Part shown: piece by piece, positions 40,989-49,334 of the stretch | Numbering within the stretch: position 1 is the stretch's first letter | How the letters are laid out: each line of letters begins with the position of its first letter | Assembly (NCBI RefSeq): GCF_001685025.1 | Contig: NZ_MAYU01000001.1 | Span: forward strand, 875,971-939,970 | Direction of reading: 5' to 3' | Origin: Bacillus sp. FJAT-27225 | GTDB lineage: Bacteria > Bacillota > Bacilli > Bacillales > Cytobacillaceae | Length of the DNA stretch: 64,000 nt | The notes under the pieces: generated by a model | The model's input: only the letters and a program-made list of their open reading frames with translations | Told to the model about the DNA's origin: nothing | Databases searched by the model: none | Position numbers and translations under genes: made by a program

Positions 40989-42167
40989 TTACTGCTTATC
41001 TGCCGGCTGATTTGCAGGATTTGAAACGCTTTCCGCATCCCAGAAATAATCCGCGAATACATCTGCAAGTGCATCTGCGGACAGGTTCAATTCCTCGAAC
41101 GTATTGTCCACCCCGCCAAACTCAATCAAAATAGCCTTTCCTGAAAGATCCTGGTTGAACTTGCCGTTCGTATTGATTCCTTTCTTCAAATAAACTCCCC
41201 GGCTTAGTCCTTTATAATTTTTTTCAAGAAGTTCATGAAGCTCCGTGGCAAGTTTCATATTCTCTTTGTAGTTTGGATGTTCCCCTCCGATTACAAAAAA
41301 GAGCCGCGCGTAGCTTTTCCCGTTAATCACCTTCGTCGTTTCTTTTTTCCTTTTCGAATCTCTATGGATATCAAAGAAATACTGGATTTCTTTGTTGCCC
41401 GCCATCACTTCCTTGACAACATTCCTGGATTCCGCGTAAGAGCTGTTAAAGTTCAATCCTTTTTTGAGGAGGACATTATTAATATCGGTTTTATCAACAA
41501 CAGTCCCTACCCCGCGCGTTTCAAGGCTTTTCTTAAGCTGATCGCCAATCTTCATCACATTGATTTGGGAATGATAAGCCCGGTCAGGATTCGTTTCTCC
41601 CTTTAGATACGGCAAATAGGATTCCCGGTTATGGGAAAAGTAAACAAATACACCTTCCTTCCACCTTGCAGCAGGTGCTCCATTGTTTTCCTCCGGTTCC
41701 GGGATATCTTCAAGATTCTGGAGTGCCGCCTCCCGTTCTGCTTTCATAATTTCAATCGGCGGTGCAGATTCCATCGGCATATTTGTATAGTTTGTGCCCT
41801 CTCCAGCTACAATAATCCGTCCGTCGAAGGAGGCAAAGCCAGGCAATTCGCGTCCAAGCAAGCTCCTCGGGTCATCGAGATTGATATTTGCCGAAAGCCC
41901 AAGGAAGAGGTTTGTCAGCTTGGGGCTGGAGTCCTTTCCTCCCGCCCCCGCAAAATAATGATTTTCCCAACCCATGAATTGATAAAGAATGTCCCCTTTT
42001 AGATCTTGATTTGAACGATTTACCGGAAGCATGGACATTCTGGAACCTGTTTCAAAGGAAGCAAGCAGTCCGCTGGCTGAGAAAGAGCTGATAATCAAAA
42101 GAGCCATCAACGCCGCTCCCTTTGCGATGCTGATACCCGATACAATTAACGCGTTGCTTTTTTTCAT
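40989..42167 (-). CDS. spoIIP: Stage II sporulation protein P (cell-wall hydrolase)
   Basis: Amidase/endopeptidase of the SpoIIDMP engulfment machine, anchored in the mother-cell membrane. An N-terminal signal anchor (about 7-30) is followed by a long linker. The SpoIIP catalytic domain contains VFVYFSHNRESYLPYL, YFFDIHRDS and a C-terminal LIEFGGVDN. At 392 aa the length is normal. It lies between gpr and yqxA, the conserved order. Confidence 0.95.
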   Translation of the reverse strand: MKKSNALIVSGISIAKGAALMALLIISSFSASGLLASFETGSRMSMLPVNRSNQDLKGDILYQFMGWENHYFAGAGGKDSSPKLTNLFLGLSANINLDDPRSLLGRELPGFASFDGRIIVAGEGTNYTNMPMESAPPIEIMKAEREAALQNLEDIPEPEENNGAPAARWKEGVFVYFSHNRESYLPYLKGETNPDRAYHSQINVMKIGDQLKKSLETRGVGTVVDKTDINNVLLKKGLNFNSSYAESRNVVKEVMAGNKEIQYFFDIHRDSKRKKETTKVINGKSYARLFFVIGGEHPNYKENMKLATELHELLEKNYKGLSRGVYLKKGINTNGKFNQDLSGKAILIEFGGVDNTFEELNLSADALADVFADYFWDAESVSNPANQPADKQ

Positions 42168-42276
42168 GGTTCCACCCCGTCTGGCAATGATATACGGACA
42201 AGCTTCAGCTTCTTTCCAAGCTCAATCCTAGTAAATCATATGAAGATGCTAGAGTTGGTAGAACCTTTTCCTTCTA

Positions 42277-43401
42277 TTAACGTGTGTAAAAGCCAGCATT
42301 ATCCTGGTCTACTTGACTGTGCAATGCTGAATTCATTCCGCTTGCTATCAAATTGGCCATGTCTTCTACGAATACGTCTACTTCTTTGGGGGTGACCATC
42401 AAGTTATGGCCAAGCGGTGACAGCACCTCGTGGATTAGCTGCCGTTTTTCTTCATCTTCAAGCGTGCCGACAATTCCAAGAAATGTCTTTCGATGCTCCT
42501 CTTCAGGAAGATCTTCCTCAGTAAGCTCTCGCCTCTTACCAAACATCATCCCGGCTGGAATGAGCGATCTTGATGGTTTATCTCCCTCTCTAAGTTCTTT
42601 TCCAAAATGCTTTAAAACAAAATCAATTGCATCACTCGTAATGGAGACTGCATCCACGACGGTTGGGACCCCGATCGCTATAACAGGAATGCCCAAGGTC
42701 TCCCTGCTGAGCTCTTTTCGTTTATTTCCCACTCCCGATCCCGGATGAATGCCTGTATCGGATAGTTGGATTGTTGAATTAACCCTCTCAATAGACCTCG
42801 AAGCGAGCGCATCAATTGCGATAACAAAATCCGGTTTGGTCTCCTCGATCACCCCGTAAATAATATCGCTCGTTTCAATTCCAGTAAGCCCCATGACTCC
42901 TGGAGCCAACGCGCTAACAGAACGATAGCCCTCCTGGACGCTTTCTGGCTGCAACTGGAACAAATGGCGGGTCACAAGAAGATTCTCACATACCATCGGC
43001 CCAAGGGCATCAGGGGTTACATTCCAATTGCCAAGGCCGACAACAAGACAGGAGTCGCCCTTTTTTATCCCTGCGTTTTCAAGAAAAGCCGCGAACTCCC
43101 TAGCAAAAAGTTTTTCAACCTTCTGTTGAACTTCGGTATCCTGCTGGCGGATTCCCTGGACTTCAATCGTGAGATAGCTGCCTGGCTTCTTGCCAAGCTG
43201 TGATTCTCCTTCAGGTGTGATCTCGACAAGTGAAACCTTCATTCCATCTACTTCTCTCTCTTTAATGATGACTCCTTCAATCCTTGAGAGATCTTCTTCC
43301 TGTCCAATCGTACCTTCCCTGCCCGCAATCACCATTTCCCTGGCTTCAACAGCCAGGTCTGTCCGGACTGTATATTGGCTTAAATCAATTGATTCATTCA
43401 T
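42277..43401 (-). CDS. gpr: Germination protease GPR
   Basis: Spore endoprotease that degrades small acid-soluble proteins on germination. It is made as a zymogen; the N-terminal propeptide resembles the autocleavage region ([15 protein letters not shown]). Conserved segments include [44 protein letters not shown] and [12 protein letters not shown]. At 374 aa the length is normal. It is the first gene of gpr-spoIIP-yqxA. Confidence 0.97.
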   Translation of the reverse strand: MNESIDLSQYTVRTDLAVEAREMVIAGREGTIGQEEDLSRIEGVIIKEREVDGMKVSLVEITPEGESQLGKKPGSYLTIEVQGIRQQDTEVQQKVEKLFAREFAAFLENAGIKKGDSCLVVGLGNWNVTPDALGPMVCENLLVTRHLFQLQPESVQEGYRSVSALAPGVMGLTGIETSDIIYGVIEETKPDFVIAIDALASRSIERVNSTIQLSDTGIHPGSGVGNKRKELSRETLGIPVIAIGVPTVVDAVSITSDAIDFVLKHFGKELREGDKPSRSLIPAGMMFGKRRELTEEDLPEEEHRKTFLGIVGTLEDEEKRQLIHEVLSPLGHNLMVTPKEVDVFVEDMANLIASGMNSALHSQVDQDNAGFYTR

Positions 43402-43626
43402 TAAACGGATTCCTCCATTTCATGTCATTAAACTGCCTATCTTATATCTTTGCCTTATTTTTCCCAGGCCATTCAGTCTGTCAAGGCCGGAGTTTTACAC
43501 ATTTTTCAATTGAGTATTGCAATCCGGGCACCGGTTTGATAGAATATCTTTTGTTCCTTATAATTGTTTATGGAAGTGAAAGTCGAGTTCATAGATGTCT
43601 CGGTTCTTTTTTAGGAGGTGAATGGA

Positions 43627-43887
43627 ATGCCAAACATTAAATCTGCTATTAAGCGTGTAAAGACTAACGAAGATCGTAATGCTCAAAATACCGCTGTAAA
43701 ATCTGCTATGCGTACTGCTGTTAAAAAAGTTGAAGCTGCTGTTACTGTAAACGACAGCAATGCTGCAAAAGAAGTTTATGCTGAAGCTGTAAGCCAGCTG
43801 GACAAAGCAGCTGCAAAAGGCCTTATCCATAAAAATGCTGCAGCCCGCAAAAAAGCGCGCCTGGCTAAGAAAGTCAACTCTCTATAA
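43627..43887 (+). CDS. rpsT: Ribosomal protein S20
   Basis: Small-subunit protein of 86 aa, Lys- and Ala-rich helices, beginning [13 protein letters not shown]. The ATG at 43627 follows the strong AGGAGGTGAA box; a GTG three codons earlier lies inside that box. It has its own terminator and is divergent from gpr. Confidence 0.97.
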   Translation: MPNIKSAIKRVKTNEDRNAQNTAVKSAMRTAVKKVEAAVTVNDSNAAKEVYAEAVSQLDKAAAKGLIHKNAAARKKARLAKKVNSL

Positions 43888-43938
43888 GAAGAGCAAAGCA
43901 GCCGTTTACTGCTTTAAGCTTGACAATGTTAAGAGTTA

Positions 43939-43977
43939 AACAGCCTGCCTCCGATTTGGAAGCAGGCTGTTTTTTTA
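43939..43977 (+). terminator. Terminator of rpsT
   Basis: AACAGCCTGC and GCAGGCTGTT pair around a loop of about 13 nt, followed by a run of seven T. Confidence 0.9.
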
Positions 43978-44082
43978 TTTGATTTAGTATTGGATTTATA
44001 TTCTACTAAGGAAGTAAGCATCCCGGTCACTAGAAGTTACTCTGGTCCGCTTGTCCCTAATAACTGTTTCGTAGACACTTCC

Positions 44083-44275
44083 TTGACCTCAGACACCCAA
44101 AACGTCCACGAACAACTAGTTGGTGGACTTTCCCTTGACCTCAGACACCCAAAACGTCCACGAACAACTGGTTGGTGGACGTTTCCTTGACCTCAGACAC
44201 CTAAAACGTCCACGAACAACTGGTTGGTGGACGTTTCCTCGGCCTTAGACACTTAAAACGTCACGAACACCTGTT
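44083..44275. repeat. 52-bp tandem palindromic repeat array
   Basis: Nearly four units with an exact period of 52 bp; the recurring TTGACCTCAGACAC begins at 44083, 44135 and 44187, with a degenerate unit from 44239. Each unit contains AACGTCCAC...GTGGACGTT with an inner CAACTGGTTG, so each can fold into a hairpin. A degenerate half unit may precede it at about 44030-44080. It lies between rpsT and the 3' end of holA. Confidence 0.9.
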
Positions 44276-44295
44276 TAGTTTAATTAATTTCGCTT

Positions 44296-45315
44296 TTATA
44301 TCGCTGTCCCGAGCTTCATAAGGAAAAGTTCGACCAGTAACGATTTATCTGCACCGCCGGTTTTCATTTGGTAATCCGCATCTGCAATCATATTCATAAT
44401 CTTTGCCAGCTCCATATCACTGAATCTGGAAGCAAGTCCAGCAGCTACCTTGACCCTGTAGGGATGTACCTTGAGAGCTGAGGCCATCTGCTGCTGGCCA
44501 TACCCCTTTTTACTGAGTTCCTTAATCTGATAAATCAGCCTGAATTGTCCGGCAAGTAGCGCGAGAATTTTGATAGGCTCCTCGTTTTGTTTAAGTAAAT
44601 CATAGTAAATACGCAGCGCATCAGCCGAATTCCTTTGGACAACCTTATCTGTAAGACTGAAAATATTTTGCTCCAGTGACTTTGGGATCATCCGCTCGGC
44701 AGTGGCCGCATCAATCGTACCCCCGTCTCCGGCATAAAGGGCGAGCTTATCCAACTCATTTGAAAGCATAAAAAGGTTGGTGCCTGCCAAGGACATAATG
44801 GTCTCTACTGCATCCGGCTTTATGGTAATCCCTCTTTGGTCAGCTTTGTCGGCAATCCAGACTTTAAGATCTGACTCGCCAAGTTGTTTCATTTCAGCAA
44901 CCGTAGCGAGACGCTTTAATTCCTTTGTGATTTTTTTTCGTTCATCCAGTTTTTCGTATGGTGCAAAGAACACCAGGATGGAATATGGAGCGGGCTCTTT
45001 TATGTAAGCTTCAAGCCTTGATAAAGTATGGGCTGTTTTTTCCTTTTGTTTTTCAGAAGACAGGAAAAATGGATTCTGTGCGAAGATTACTTTTTTCTCA
45101 CCAAGAAAAGGCAATGTTTCAGCATCTTCAATTACATCTTCAATCGGTGTTTCCTCAAGGTCATAATTAGAAAAATTAAAATCCCGTTCATCGCCCAAAA
45201 TATGTTCAAGCAAGAGGTTCCCTGTTTCTTTCATCAAGAAGGCTTCAGACCCATATAAGAGGTAAATCGGCGCAATATCCTTCCTTTTTATCTTCTTCCA
45301 TAAATCAATTACCAT
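44296..45315 (-). CDS. holA: DNA polymerase III delta subunit HolA
   Basis: Clamp-loader delta subunit. An N-terminal AAA-like domain begins IAPIYLLYGSEAFLMKETG and contains TLPFLGEKKVIFAQN. Middle and C-terminal helical domains follow (ALLAGQFRLIYQIKELSKKGY). At 339 aa the length is normal. It corresponds to yqeN of B. subtilis, located downstream of comEC and yqzM, as here. Confidence 0.94.
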   Translation of the reverse strand: MVIDLWKKIKRKDIAPIYLLYGSEAFLMKETGNLLLEHILGDERDFNFSNYDLEETPIEDVIEDAETLPFLGEKKVIFAQNPFFLSSEKQKEKTAHTLSRLEAYIKEPAPYSILVFFAPYEKLDERKKITKELKRLATVAEMKQLGESDLKVWIADKADQRGITIKPDAVETIMSLAGTNLFMLSNELDKLALYAGDGGTIDAATAERMIPKSLEQNIFSLTDKVVQRNSADALRIYYDLLKQNEEPIKILALLAGQFRLIYQIKELSKKGYGQQQMASALKVHPYRVKVAAGLASRFSDMELAKIMNMIADADYQMKTGGADKSLLVELFLMKLGTAI

Positions 45316-45364
45316 TTAGTATCTCTCCCTAAAGCATACCTGTCCCCGTTCTGCCTGATATAGT

Positions 45365-45404
45365 GAAAAAGCAGACAAGAGGCAAATACAGCTTGCCTCT
45401 CGTG
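45365..45404 (-). terminator. Terminator-like hairpin upstream of holA
   Basis: ACAAGAGGCAA (45375-45385) pairs with TTGCCTCTCGT (45393-45403), with TTTTT on the minus strand. It would end minus-strand transcripts arriving from the comE side before holA. Confidence 0.6.
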
Positions 45405-45690
45405 CAGTATGCTTTCCGTTATATCAGAGCAAGTGTTTTCCTCTCTCTATCGTAAAGAAGCCCGTCCAATTTTACAAGCATTCAAAGGGAATCGGTTATC
45501 CATTTCCCGATTCCCGTTTTATATGAACGCCAGCAAGGATAAGTCCCGGGCCCATCCCGCCGGCGGAATGCCTTAGTGGTTTTATTTTTGCCCTGTACCT
45601 TCAAAGTATTTGTGTAAACTCCTGACAAAAGACAGGGCTGGATTTTTCAAAATGGTTCGCTTATACTAAAATGGAAATGGGGAGGGGAAA
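45405..45690. other. Region upstream of yqzM, no gene seen
   Basis: No coding frame with a ribosome site is present. It contains a GC-rich patch (GGGCCCATCCCGCCGGCGG, near 45548) and GGGAATCGG/CCGATTCCC, a short inverted repeat at 45488-45529. A TATACT box near 45663 may serve yqzM. Confidence 0.4.
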
Positions 45691-45693
45691 CTT

Positions 45694-45828
45694 GTGAACG
45701 AATTCGAACAAAATGTCCAGGACAAACGAAATGATGCGATTGATTCAGGGGTAGGATTCATTGTTTCTTTTGGCTTCTTCGCAACTATGTTTATTATCGC
45801 GACAGTAATCAAAATTATTGGATCCTAA
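45694..45828 (+). CDS. yqzM: YqzM family small membrane protein
   Basis: A 44-aa protein: a charged N-terminus (VNEFEQNVQDKRNDAIDSG) and one membrane helix (VGFIVSFGFFATMFIIATVI). It matches my memory of B. subtilis YqzM in length and sequence and lies in the same place between comEC and holA. The start is GTG at 45694, 5-6 nt after GGAGGGG. A strong terminator follows. Function unknown. Confidence 0.92.
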   Translation: MNEFEQNVQDKRNDAIDSGVGFIVSFGFFATMFIIATVIKIIGS

Positions 45829-45838
45829 AGAGGGATTC

Positions 45839-45866
45839 CAGGGCCGCATACAGCGGCCCTTTTTCT
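45839..45866 (+). terminator. Terminator of yqzM
   Basis: GGGCCGC and GCGGCCC pair around ATACA, followed by TTTTT, 12 bp after the yqzM stop. Confidence 0.9.
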
Positions 45867-45979
45867 GTTTAGCCGAAGATTTCAAATAGACAAAAAGGAT
45901 AGGCACTGTTGAAGTAAATCCTGATTCATCGAGGCTATTCACTTTTTATATAAACGAACTCTAACCTTTATCGTTTTCC

Positions 45980-46380
45980 GGCAGAAGACTCCCACTTCAA
46001 TTTTGAGCAGGGCGTAGCCCAAAAATAAGTGCGAGATGAATGTCGGCTGGCGAAACCCAAAACACTTGTTTGCGTGGTATAATATTCCTGTAAGTTGTTC
46101 TTTGAAAACTGGATATATGGGGTTAGTGCGAGAAAGGCTTCGCACTGTAAAATATCCAAGCACCATTCGCCTCTACGCATACCGAAGTTGCGAAAACCAA
46201 GCTAAAGTAGGGTGCGTGGCGTATTCAACGTACAGGTTTTCAACACTTGCAGGAGGCTCATGCCGTTGGTACTGCTAACCGTCGGTGCGACGGGGATAGC
46301 CTGCTAAAAAACCGCAGGATACTTGGGTGTTCGCAGGAATCTCCATCTTCAAATTTTCGTTAGAAAGTGGAGTAGTTCAA
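45980..46380 (+). mobile_element. IS200/IS605 (TnpB)-type remnant with omega-RNA-like region
   Basis: No gene fits these ~400 bp between yqzM and comEC, yet they are highly structured and read like a collapsed TnpB element on the plus strand. A hairpin-rich left part (CTCCCACTTCAATTTTG, GGGCGTAGCCC) is followed by an extended -10 promoter (TGGTATAAT at 46075-46083). Nested stems follow (GGATAT...ATATCC enclosing AGTGCGA...TCGCACT). Then come GTCGGTGCGAC and CCTGC/GCAGG hairpins and a right-end-like sequence with a CTCCA...TGGAG stem ending in TTCAA at 46380. A short frame ending LLTVGATGIAC-stop resembles the C-terminus of TnpB proteins. Transposase genes are absent. Family assignment is by pattern memory; the left boundary is uncertain. 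Confidence 0.6.
46206..46307 (+). pseudogene. Possible tnpB 3' remnant
   Basis: A short open frame after an in-frame TAA (46203-46205) ends with MPLVLLTVGATGIAC and TAA at 46305-46307. The ending resembles the C-terminal tail of some TnpB proteins, whose 3' end overlaps the omega RNA. There is no start codon with a ribosome site for a longer protein, so it is at most a fossil; the similarity is short and may be chance. Confidence 0.35.
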
Positions 46381-48728
46381 TTCGCCTTGGATAGTGCATT
46401 GTATGGCAGGTGAGTGGAAAAGGTTCCTTTATCTCCATAAAAAGTATAGGTTATGGCACCATGTAAATCCGTTCGGTAAATGGCCATCCCCAGCTCTTCA
46501 AAACGGCGGATTGTTTCTGTATGCGGATGGCCAAACCTGTTGTTTACCCCAGCCGAAATCCAAACGGTCTTTGGATGATAATGGCCGACAAACTTTTCTC
46601 CGGATGAGGTTTTACTCCCATGATGGCCGGCTTTTAGTACATCAATTTTTAACCGGGGGTACTGTTCCATTAAGGCAGCTTCCCCCCGTTCCTCAAGATC
46701 GCCAGTAAAAAGCCATCCCTTACCACCCAAAATTGTATAAATCGCTATTGATTGGTCATTTCTTTTCCCACTATCTCGTTTTTCAGGAGATAGAACATAA
46801 AAATACGCTCCCCCTGCTTGCCATTTATCGCCTCTGTTAACCTCGGTGACTTTTATATGTTTTTGGGCAGCCATTTTAATAATCGCTTGCTCTGTTCCAG
46901 ATTTTTCGGTCACTTTCGGTAAAACAATTTCTTTTACTTTAAGGTGTTCAATAATTGCAGCCGCCCCTCCGATATGGTCCTGGTCTCCGTGGGTCAAAAT
47001 AAGTTTATCTAGCGTCGAAATTCCTCTTGCTTTTAGAAATGGAATAACAATATCCTTTCCGGGCTCAAAAGAGCCATGCCGCTCCTGCCAGTCCTTTTTT
47101 TCAAAAACAATACTTCCTCCCGTATCAATCAAATAATTGCCTGCTCCACCCGGAAGAGTAATGAACAGACTGTCTCCCTGTCCAACATCTATCAATGTAA
47201 TTTCCCCCGTTCGGGCAAAATTGGCTTCCACAATACTTTGTGAAAACAACACGGCAAATGGAATCAGCAGAAAAAGCAAGTTGTTAAGCAGCTTATCTTG
47301 CCTTTCCCAGTTGGTAAAAATAATCACTACTAATAGTGAATAAAATGCCAATAGCCAAAAACCCATCTGGCCTGGATAAAATTGGGCTGGGATAGCAGAA
47401 AGGGATAGGGCGATTTTTTCCGAAAAGAGAATCAGTTTATTGATGGGGCCAATTATGGAAGCAGGAAGGGTAGTAAAGATAAGAAGAAGCAAGTAAAGGC
47501 TGTATACAGCAGGAGAAAACAAGAAACTATAGAGTGGGATAAACAGCAGATTGGCAACTATGCCTATAAGAGGGACAGTATAGAAATGTGCCAGCAGGAT
47601 AGGCAATGCGGATAATTGAGAAATAAGTGTAGCTGTCAATAATAAAGCGATTCCTGTTAAACCTTTTTCCTTGAGCCCTTTGTAGGAAACCAGAAGTGCA
47701 AAGGTTACAGCGTAGGAAAGCTGAAAACCGGCATCAAATACTGTGTAGGGATCCACCAGAAGATATAGTTTAAAGGAGAGCGCTAGAGCATCAAGTGGCC
47801 CCAACCCATTACGGGTTCCACCTAAAGGGACCATAAGCAAAATAACGGCCATGATAACCGCCCGATTCACGGAAGGGCTTCCCCCCGCCAGAACAGCATA
47901 CATCGGCAAAAGCAGTATGAGCGCAAACGACATTTTTTCTCTTGCAACACCGAGGCGGATGCCAACAAATAGTGCGATTCCTGCGAGAACACTTACCTGC
48001 ATGCCGGAGATGGCCAGCAAATGGGTTATGCCGAGCGTAACATAGGCGTCCTCCACTTTTTCGGGAATGGTCGATTGGTCGCCAAAAATCAGGGCCGACA
48101 CAAGTGTTGCAGTTTCTCTTGGCAGCCGTTCATATATTTTTCTTATTTCCGTTTCCCTCAGCTTTCCGAGTCGCTCACGAATAGATAGTGATTTATAACC
48201 TGCTTGAGCAAGCGGAAAGGTTTCAGATTCGAAAATCCAATGCACTTTTTTTCGGATCAAGTAGTCTCTATAATGAAAACCTCCAGGATTACGTGATTCA
48301 GAAGGAGTTTTAAGCTCTCCTTCAAGAATGGACGCGAGCCCAAAGAAGGAAACGGAAAGGAGCCTTTGCTTGTCTGCTTCCGAGCGGATTATATAGGTTA
48401 CAAGGATTTTTTCTCCAGTTCTCGTATCAATGCCTATTGCCCTAAAAGAATCCCCATCAATTTTCACGCCAGAGCGAAATTCAATCGGAATCCTTGATTC
48501 CCCTTCTATTAATGATGTGGTGTTTTGGAATTCGGCATGGCTTGCTACACCGAAAAATACAGAAAATACAAAAAAGAACACTAGAATTTCCTTCTTTTGA
48601 ATTTTTTTAAACCAGATTAAAAGAAGCAGATAAATACTTAATAAGACAAGGGAAGGCAGTGTTAAGGAGAAGGCTGTTTGCACACCTAGGATTGCGGGAG
48701 GTAAGAGGAGTATGGCTTTTGTTTTCAT
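46377..48728 (-). CDS. comEC: Competence protein ComEC (DNA uptake channel)
   Basis: Polytopic membrane protein for transport of single-stranded DNA. An N-terminal DUF4131/OB region (about 1-180) is followed by the Competence domain with many membrane helices (about 215-500: THLLAISGMQVSVLAG, AVIMAVILLMVPLGG). A C-terminal metallo-beta-lactamase-like nuclease domain has LTHGDQDHIGG and KAGHHGSKTSS. The ATG at 48728 follows GGAGG. The stop TGA is made from the TTCAA end of the neighbouring remnant, so the last residues (LSKAN) may not be original. It is the last gene of comEA-EB-EC. Confidence 0.95.
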   Translation of the reverse strand: MKTKAILLLPPAILGVQTAFSLTLPSLVLLSIYLLLLIWFKKIQKKEILVFFFVFSVFFGVASHAEFQNTTSLIEGESRIPIEFRSGVKIDGDSFRAIGIDTRTGEKILVTYIIRSEADKQRLLSVSFFGLASILEGELKTPSESRNPGGFHYRDYLIRKKVHWIFESETFPLAQAGYKSLSIRERLGKLRETEIRKIYERLPRETATLVSALIFGDQSTIPEKVEDAYVTLGITHLLAISGMQVSVLAGIALFVGIRLGVAREKMSFALILLLPMYAVLAGGSPSVNRAVIMAVILLMVPLGGTRNGLGPLDALALSFKLYLLVDPYTVFDAGFQLSYAVTFALLVSYKGLKEKGLTGIALLLTATLISQLSALPILLAHFYTVPLIGIVANLLFIPLYSFLFSPAVYSLYLLLLIFTTLPASIIGPINKLILFSEKIALSLSAIPAQFYPGQMGFWLLAFYSLLVVIIFTNWERQDKLLNNLLFLLIPFAVLFSQSIVEANFARTGEITLIDVGQGDSLFITLPGGAGNYLIDTGGSIVFEKKDWQERHGSFEPGKDIVIPFLKARGISTLDKLILTHGDQDHIGGAAAIIEHLKVKEIVLPKVTEKSGTEQAIIKMAAQKHIKVTEVNRGDKWQAGGAYFYVLSPEKRDSGKRNDQSIAIYTILGGKGWLFTGDLEERGEAALMEQYPRLKIDVLKAGHHGSKTSSGEKFVGHYHPKTVWISAGVNNRFGHPHTETIRRFEELGMAIYRTDLHGAITYTFYGDKGTFSTHLPYNALSKAN

Positions 48729-48738
48729 GAAAGCCTCC

Positions 48739-48776
48739 AAAAAAGGCAGGCATCCTACTAATGGGACAGGATGCCT
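48739..48776 (-). terminator. Terminator-like hairpin between comEB and comEC
   Basis: AGGCATCCT (48748-48756) pairs with AGGATGCCT (48768-48776), followed after GCC by TTTTTT and immediately the comEC ribosome site GGAGG. It probably lowers comEC expression relative to comEB. Confidence 0.75.
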
Positions 48777-48784
48777 GTTCGTAG

Positions 48785-49273
48785 TTATTTACTGGGTGTT
48801 CCTGGCGTTGAGTATTCACTAATTCTGCCAAGATCAAGGATTGTTTCAGTTAATGGCACTTTTTCAACTTTTACATCCGCTTGATTAAAAAGTTCAATTG
48901 CATATGGATGATTTTTATAGTCCACAGCATAATAAACTGTCTTAATTCCTGCCTGGATAATCGCTTTGGAGCATTGCAGACAAGGAAAATGGGTAACATA
49001 GATTTCTGCCTCGCCTGTTGTAACTCCAAATTTTGCACATTGAAGCAGTGCATTCATCTCCGCATGAATGGTCCGGACACAGTGATTATCAATCACATAA
49101 CAGCCATGGTCACTGCAGTGATCTCCGCCCGCAATCGAGCCGTTATAACCGCCCGCTATAATTCGTTTATCCCGGACTATTGTTGCACCGACCATAAGTC
49201 GGGTACAAGTGCTCCTCAACGCCAGCAAATGGCTCTGGGCCATGAAATATTGATCCCAAGAAATTCGTTCCAC
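48785..49273 (-). CDS. comEB: dCMP deaminase family protein ComEB
   Basis: Deoxycytidylate deaminase-type protein, the second gene of the comE operon; it is not essential for transformation in B. subtilis. Zinc-site motifs are TIHAEMNALLQC (HAE) and THFPCLQCSKAII (PCxxC). Early conserved residues include TCTRLMVGATIVRDKRIIAGGYNG. At 162 aa it is somewhat shorter than the B. subtilis protein as I recall (about 189), lacking the C-terminal tail. It lies between comEA and comEC. Confidence 0.93.
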   Translation of the reverse strand: MERISWDQYFMAQSHLLALRSTCTRLMVGATIVRDKRIIAGGYNGSIAGGDHCSDHGCYVIDNHCVRTIHAEMNALLQCAKFGVTTGEAEIYVTHFPCLQCSKAIIQAGIKTVYYAVDYKNHPYAIELFNQADVKVEKVPLTETILDLGRISEYSTPGTPSK

Positions 49274-49334
49274 ATTCTCTCCCCCGATACAAAATGGTTG
49301 TCTTGTTTAGTTTACAGGTTCAAATTGATAAAGG

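Noticed and set aside
44083-44275. Possible CRISPR array in the 52-bp repeats
   Set aside because: The whole 52-bp unit repeats; there are no unique spacers, and no cas genes are nearby.
45745-45942. 65-codon minus-strand frame opposite yqzM as the lost ComEC C-terminus
   Set aside because: It reads through the yqzM gene and its terminator and shows no ComEC-like sequence.
46036-46278. 80-codon plus-strand frame across the IS605-like remnant
   Set aside because: No ribosome site, atypical composition rich in Cys, Tyr and Arg, and it runs through paired stems of a structured RNA region.
45980-46380. Group I intron or IStron explanation for the structured region
   Set aside because: I could not find the P7/guanosine-binding core or matching P3-P8 pairings; kept only as a less likely alternative to a TnpB remnant.
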